A DNA stretch of 14,259 nt, taken from Zopfochytrium polystomum (lineage: Eukaryota > Chytridiomycota > Chytridiomycetes > Chytridiales > Chytridiaceae). This document shows positions 9,983-14,259 of this stretch, in pieces (position 1 is the first letter of the stretch; every line of letters starts with the position of its first letter). Position numbers and translations under genes: made by a program. The notes below the pieces were generated by a model. That model did not search any database. It was not told the DNA's origin and worked only from the letters and a program-made list of their open reading frames with translations. The stretch covers positions 1 through 14,259 of the forward strand of contig JAIVFJ010000696.1 in the NCBI GenBank assembly GCA_025765615.1. Reading direction: 5' to 3'.

Positions 9983-11337
9983 ATGGGCATCGAGGAACTT
10001 CCCTTCGGTCCACGCCCCGCCGATGCCAACCACCACCACGGCGACGACGAAGGCGGCGGCGGCGAGCGCGTCGCCATCCCAGACGCCCCTCGATCCATCC
10101 CACGCGCCGTCTGCCCAGCGTGCGGCGAATCTTCGTCCATCCACAAACGACTGCGGCACTGCTCGCGCTGCTACACGGTCGCCTACTGCAACCCCACATG
10201 CCAAAAATCGCACTGGCGCACGCACAAGCCCGACTGCAACCCGCGCGTCCCGCTCACCATGCATAACCTCGCCGTCACGCTGGCTGGCCTGCAAGACTTG
10301 GCGCGCTCCATGAACTGGTACCGCCACAACCCCGCCATCTTTTACAGATGGGCAAACGTCCGCTCCACCACGACGGACGAGACGTCTGGCGTGACGGCCG
10401 TGTCGCTCGCCGGGGACCGGATGTCGCAACCGCCAGACCCCGCGCAGCTTGTGAAAGCGCGGAAAGGATCGCCGCAGTGGATGGCCGAGTTCAAGAGGGC
10501 GGTGCGCCTCCAGAAGCGCATGATGATGGACGACTCGCACGAAGTGGCTATGGCTTGTGCGACCATCTGCGCCGTCCACGAGCTCGCAACGGCGTACCGC
10601 ACGAAACACTTTACAAGCCCTGGCGCGAACGCCGGCGCTGCCTCTGCTGCCGACGTGGAGCCGGTTCCTGTTGAGCTGTTTTGGCGGAGCAACTCGAGAA
10701 TCATTGATTACGGGGTCGCTCTGGGCGAGTTTAAGGCTGACGATCTGCTGTATTACAATTATTCCGCGTGCAGTGGCGACGGTCCCACTCGGCCTGGAAA
10801 CCACCAACGGCATGCATGGATCTACTTTCGACTGACGTTGGGGACGAGATCATCGTCGACTACACTGCTTTCCGGTTTGGCTTTGGCCTCGGATTTGACA
10901 CCCGCGGATACCTGCCCCCGTCACTGGCCCAATCGCTCGGGATTCCGAACGTTCCCACTACCAAGGTGGGGGATATGCAAGGTCTCTTTGCGTACATGGG
11001 GGTGTTTGAATGGAACAAGCATGAGCGTGACGCCTCCAAGATGGGCCAGCTGTTTGACATGAACTTCATGTTTCCCGTGGAGAAGCTGATCAAGAAGAAA
11101 TCTCTAGCGCAGATTGGCCATTGCGAAGTGACGCTGTTGCTTCGTCAGCTGGTGCGGGAACTGCTTGCAGCGACGGAAGGAAAGTCTTTGAAGGAATCGA
11201 CGGTTAAGGCTGAGACCGAGTTGGCGGCAACCATGATGGATTTCGTTGGGTTCAATCTAGTGGATGTGATTGAAAATACGTGCAGGAACAAGCTTTTTCC
11301 GAAAGAACCAAGGACGGCGGTATCAGACGTTGTGTGA
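9983..11337 (+). CDS. MYND zinc-finger protein, single exon
   Basis: MYND fingers bind two zinc ions and usually mediate protein-protein contacts in transcriptional or cytoplasmic adaptors. The start ATG at 9983 has purine at -3 and G at +4. A His/Gly/Glu-rich leader (residues 14-29) precedes the finger, with all eight ligands present: C44, C47, C60, C63, C69, C73, H81 and C85 (within CPACGESSSI and YCNPTCQKSHWRTHKPDC). The remaining 365 residues are not a clear SET domain: the GDEIIVDYT stretch recalls the end of one, but no NHSCDPN-like motif is present, so SMYD methyltransferase identity is not supported. Two extra bases, near 10761-10763 (ATTATTCC) and T10833, interrupt the frame. Discounting both yields 1353 nt, or 450 residues ending at TGA 11335-11337. 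The second shift sits exactly where the uncorrected frame meets a TGA. No intron is needed. The MYND call is secure; the rest of the function is unknown. Confidence 0.85.
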
Positions 11338-11610
11338 GCGGAGAGGGTCTCTTTCTGCAGTTGCCTTACCCGGCGAAAATATGTGAAATGTCTTTCTGCC
11401 TCTTAGTCTATTGCATTTCGCTTACTTGAAGTCTATCACGAGGTTTTTGCAATCATGTTGCATTCATGCGCCGTTTTATATATTCGCCCTGACCAGAAAT
11501 GCACGAAACAAAAACATCATTGATCCAAAAAGTGCACTGGATCAAAACCCACCCCGGATAAGTTGGCCACTTCATGTTTCATTGGGAATGATTTTCCCTC
11601 CAGCGGAAGG
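11338..11610. other. Intergenic 3'-3' region between MYND and TIP41-like genes
   Basis: This stretch of 273 bases separates two convergent stop codons. I see no gene, structured RNA or canonical polyadenylation signal in it. Confidence 0.4.
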
Positions 11611-12728
11611 TCAAAGTCTAAGAGATTGAAGAAGCTGCAACACTTTCTTCGACCGTGATTCACCGGAATTGGCATTGGACCCTCCGCGAGAGAGGACTTC
11701 TGTTACCCAATTTGGGTCAGTTAGCAGTGACACATCCTCAATATTTGCCATTGGATGCCAAGGAGGCAGCTTTGGAATGCACTGTTCCAGTCATTACCAT
11801 GGTAAAGCGTTTTCTTCATCACTTACCGACTTCACTGACGCGTAGTCTTGTTCCATCTCTCTGTAATCTCTGATGACGAACGACTCCTCGAATTGGTGAA
11901 ACAATCGGGTATCTCGCACAGCGGAATAGGACGCCGTCGACGCGGACAAAGAGTCTCATGAGAACGAAAAAAAATGTAGGCATGACCCTCTGAAATAATT
12001 TCAGAGTTACGATACTGCGTCGAAGAACGAGAGACAACGGTGAAAACATACTATGCGCAGATTGAGAACGCTTGCACCGTTATCGGCAAGCTCGTCTTCG
12101 TAGAGGGACATTTTCTTCAAACAGAATCTCGTCCTGGCGCTTGAGGACGTCCATATCAATACCAACGGAAGTGTCGTCGAAGGGTGCACTGATCCCCACC
12201 GACCCTTTGTAGTCTGTAGAGAAGGTCCAATCGTACGGTTTCGCCATCTTGTCAATATCGCCTTTACTAGTGTTTGTTTCGAGTCGATGGATGTGATCAG
12301 TAACAGTTTCAACTGTGTTGGGCAACTATTACCTCCTGTTCCACGTCTCGGCGTGTGCAACTTCACTAGGCCTTCAAGTTCGTCCTGTTTCCTCCTACGC
12401 ACTCCAGGGCATCTTCAGCGTTGAAAACAATCGACACCGCCGATGCATCGTGCGATAGTGTCAGTGAGTTCTCCCCAAAGAACATGTCTGGGGGAGGGAT
12501 TGGAATTCGAGCGCGCAAGCTGAAATGGGGGGTGAATCGAATGAATAAGAACGGTTGGGCTGGCGCAAAAAGTGTGAAAAAAGTGTACCGCTCGAGATCG
12601 GATGCACCGGATATGGGACCCTTGCGCGATGTGATGGTCCAGCCTCCGATTCGGATGCCACGAGTAATCGAACCCGCTGTGAAGGTCGGCGCGTCGCCGA
12701 AGAGTTCGTGGTGATGCAAGGCGGCCAT
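11611..12728 (-). CDS. TIP41: TIP41/TIPRL-family protein, five exons
   Basis: TIP41 family proteins bind PP2A-type phosphatase catalytic subunits or Tap42 and modulate TOR-pathway signalling. Exons on the minus strand: 12728-12589, 12519-12333, 12266-12052, 11989-11827, 11781-11611; introns of 69, 66, 62 and 45 bp, all GT-AG and phase-consistent. Discounting three extra bases (near 12368, GGG 12105-12107, near 11914-11918) gives 873 nt, or 290 residues, against 272 in human TIPRL. Hallmarks in order: GGWTITSRKGPIS (28-40), PPPDMFFGENSLTL, FNAEDALECV, VAHAETWNRS, KPYDWTFSTDYKG (118-130), LYEDELADNGASVL, RVMPTFFFVLMRLFVRVDGV and TDPNWVTEVL near the C-terminus. An upstream in-frame ATG (12755) would add nine residues, but the ATG at 12728 has the better context (G at -3 and +4). 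Family identity is secure. The gene diverges from the unknown gene starting at 13106. Confidence 0.93.
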
Positions 12729-13105
12729 CGCTATGGTGAAGATTGACAAGGTCATGGGTGCTTGTGGCACAGCGCGCTGAATCAATGCATTTCGCAAGCA
12801 ACCTCCATAACGGGGCCGGCCGAAAGGGCGAGGAGGGTTGTGCGACACTGGACTTCTCCGTGAGAGATTGTGTAAGATTCGAAACACTGGCTGGTGTGTT
12901 GCTGAGGAGAGTAGTGTCAGTGGAGTCGGAGATTTCCCGCTCAGCCGCCAAAAAAGTAGACTTTCAATCTCTGGCCGAAAACCGCACTGTACAATCGCAG
13001 GGAACCGCATCGGGATCTGGCAACCACGACGCAATCGCAAGACGGCAGCGACGCAATCGCAGCCCACCTCAGCCGAACTCATCGTCGCGCAAACCCGCAA
13101 CCACC
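12729..13105. other. Divergent promoter region between TIP41-like gene and downstream gene
   Basis: This 377-bp gap lies between two divergent start codons and probably contains both promoters and 5' UTRs. It is open in several frames on both strands (GC-rich), but those frames show no coherent protein. It contains the 13-bp direct repeat listed separately. No TATA box was convincing. Confidence 0.4.
13027..13061. repeat. 13-bp direct repeat (two copies) in divergent upstream region
   Basis: The word CGACGCAATCGCA occurs at 13027-13039 and again at 13049-13061, a period of 22 bases. A related CAATCGCA lies near 12991-12999. The repeats sit 45-80 bp upstream of the ATG at 13106 and could be transcription-factor sites, though chance duplication cannot be excluded. 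Confidence 0.35.
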
Positions 13106-14259
13106 ATGGACATGAAGAACAGACTGGAAGAAAATCAGGCATCTCATGAAAATATCCAATCGGCAGGACGGGCGGTTGTGGTCGTCCCTGCATGCTTTGG
13201 CACCCCAGGCTCGCTGCAGTGGCGGACGAGCTCTTTTCCATCGCGATAGCTTCCCAGGATGCAGTGGCTCCAAAAACTCGATCACGAACCACATCGGGCG
13301 ATTGGAATTGACGGCCACAATCGGACGGTTGGCGTGGGTTTCCTGCCATCTCTTGAACCGCAAGCAGGGCCAGTTCGTGCAGGTCCAATCCGAGGACAAG
13401 AGCACGATCCGGATGAATGGGTCTTTGCCTGCATCGCCCCATCAGCTGCATACTTGGACCCAGCAATGCCTACTTTATCTTCGAAATCGCAGCAGGCACC
13501 CTTCGCTGTGGAGGGGAATTCAGACGGATTTGCCTTGAGTCACTCTGAGCGCCGGTTGCTGTCTACAATACTGCCCTACATACTGACGCAGTTCGTCGCG
13601 CTTCCTTCTGCGTCCGCAATGGAAGCATTGCGCGCTGACCGCCTCCCAAAGAGTTCTGCGAAACAAGACAAGCGACGAAAATCGCGGGTGTCATTTTCGG
13701 ACGGGACAACTCCGACTACGATCGCGCGCCAAACGGGTTTGTCTTCCCGGCTTCAAGCTGCCCAAGCTGTGCTGGCCGCGTTGCAGTTTGCACTGTGTCT
13801 GGACGCAGTGGCGGAGACAGGAAACGTAGAAATGGAAGAGGTCAACTCGACGGCGCCTGATGATTCAAAAGTACCTGACGAGAGAACGGCGGAATCAATT
13901 ACGTCTAGTTTGCTTCGTCTCCTTTGGTTTGTTGTGTCGGCGCTTGGAAGAGAGGTGAGTTGCGGATTGTTTGGTTTATCTGAGCCTTTGTCCCTAAGAG
14001 ATTTTACAACTGCGGTTTGAAGCTCTTGGGCTTTCGATTTGTTCCGCCTGTCGGAATCTACGCAGGTTACGTCGGCATCCACTTTCCATGTGGCGGATTC
14101 ATTCCAAGCAGTGTCTGTGCTCACGGAAACGTTCTATGTTTATATCCATGTCTTCTGTTTCGAGCAGCAATCTCCCAAAAGTGGGGCAAGTTTTATCGCC
14201 TGCGGCCAAGTCTTCGCAGACGCTCATGATGGCATGGACTGCGAGATGGGCCATGTTGG
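13106..14259 (+). CDS. Unrecognised gene, 5' part (continues past right edge)
   Basis: No family recognised. The ATG at 13106 has a near-perfect start context (CCACCATGG) and opens with MDMKNRLEENQ. Reading then needs about three single-base shifts between 13140 and 13300. All can be explained as one extra base each, passing through a piece with LAAVADELFSIAIASQDAV, because the frame comes back to the starting one. From about 13290 one frame is open to the donor GTGAGT at 13955. It contains DEWVFACIAPSAAYLDP, SERRLLSTILPYILTQFVAL, a basic Ser/Lys-rich linker (RLPKSSAKQDKRRKSRVSFS) and two helical stretches (LQAAQAVLAALQFALCLDAV; SSLLRLLWFVVSALGRE). An intron 13955-14065 joins phase 0 to VTSASTFHVADSF, and the frame stays open to the window end. 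The helical character hints at an alpha-solenoid or scaffold protein; this is inference. The internal 111-bp intron could instead be two introns with a small exon. Confidence 0.5.

Noticed and set aside
9968..10813. Minus-strand frame of 281 codons
   Set aside because: It is antisense to the MYND gene, whose eight zinc ligands fix the coding strand and frame.
10780..10860. SET domain (SMYD-type methyltransferase) in the MYND protein
   Set aside because: Only a short GDEIIVDY-like stretch resembles SET; the cofactor-binding NHSCDPN-type motif and post-SET cysteines are absent.
11655..11873. Plus-strand open frame of 72 codons
   Set aside because: It is antisense to TIP41 exons 4 and 5, which have splice sites and conserved motifs.
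12313..12332. A 20-bp GT-AG 'mini-intron' in the TIP41-like gene
   Set aside because: It breaks the reading frame. Using the same donor with the acceptor at 12267 gives a 66-bp intron that joins in phase to the segment before PYDW.
12366..13466. Minus-strand open frame of 366 codons, the second-longest in the window
   Set aside because: Only its last part (12728 downward) is real, as TIP41 exons 1 and 2; it also reads through intron 1. The upstream two thirds has no family motif and overlaps the divergent promoter and the plus-strand gene.

Overview
This is eukaryotic nuclear DNA, most likely from a fungus and perhaps an early-diverging, chytrid-like one. The genes are split by short GT-AG introns, mostly 45-85 bp. 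They sit very close together, and one encodes the fungal (Prm10-like) form of the ThrE/DUF1212 membrane protein. The lineage is inferred from these traits; no rRNA or other taxonomic marker is present. No tRNA, rRNA, CRISPR array, transposon or virus-like gene was seen.

Layout, left to right. (1) 2-4860, plus strand: the 3' part of a large helical-repeat (HEAT-like) protein gene that enters from the left edge. (2) 4917-6129, plus: V-ATPase subunit E (VMA4 type), seven exons, 232 residues. (3) 6207-8646, plus: a ThrE/Prm10-type multi-pass membrane protein, five exons, 719 residues. (4) 8974-9646, minus: an unrecognised gene. (5) 9983-11337, plus: a MYND zinc-finger protein, one exon, 450 residues. 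(6) 11611-12728, minus: a TIP41/TIPRL-family protein, five exons, 290 residues. (7) 13106-14259 and beyond, plus: an unrecognised gene leaving the right edge. Genes 1-3 run in tandem with gaps of only 56 and 77 bp. Genes 3/4 and 5/6 converge; genes 4/5 and 6/7 diverge from shared upstream regions.

The key caveat is that almost every gene needs one or more single-base corrections to read through. Nearly every shift that could be placed against a conserved protein is one EXTRA base, often in a homopolymer. After discounting them, the four identifiable coding sequences become exact multiples of three. The simplest reading is insertion-type sequencing error in an unpolished long-read assembly, not pseudogenes. 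Direct ORF calling will therefore fragment these genes; the exon models below were built by hand from splice sites and family motifs.

Functionally the neighbours are unrelated housekeeping-type genes: vacuolar acidification, a putative amino-acid transporter, a PP2A/TOR-pathway regulator and a MYND adaptor-like protein. No operon-like or defence system is visible.
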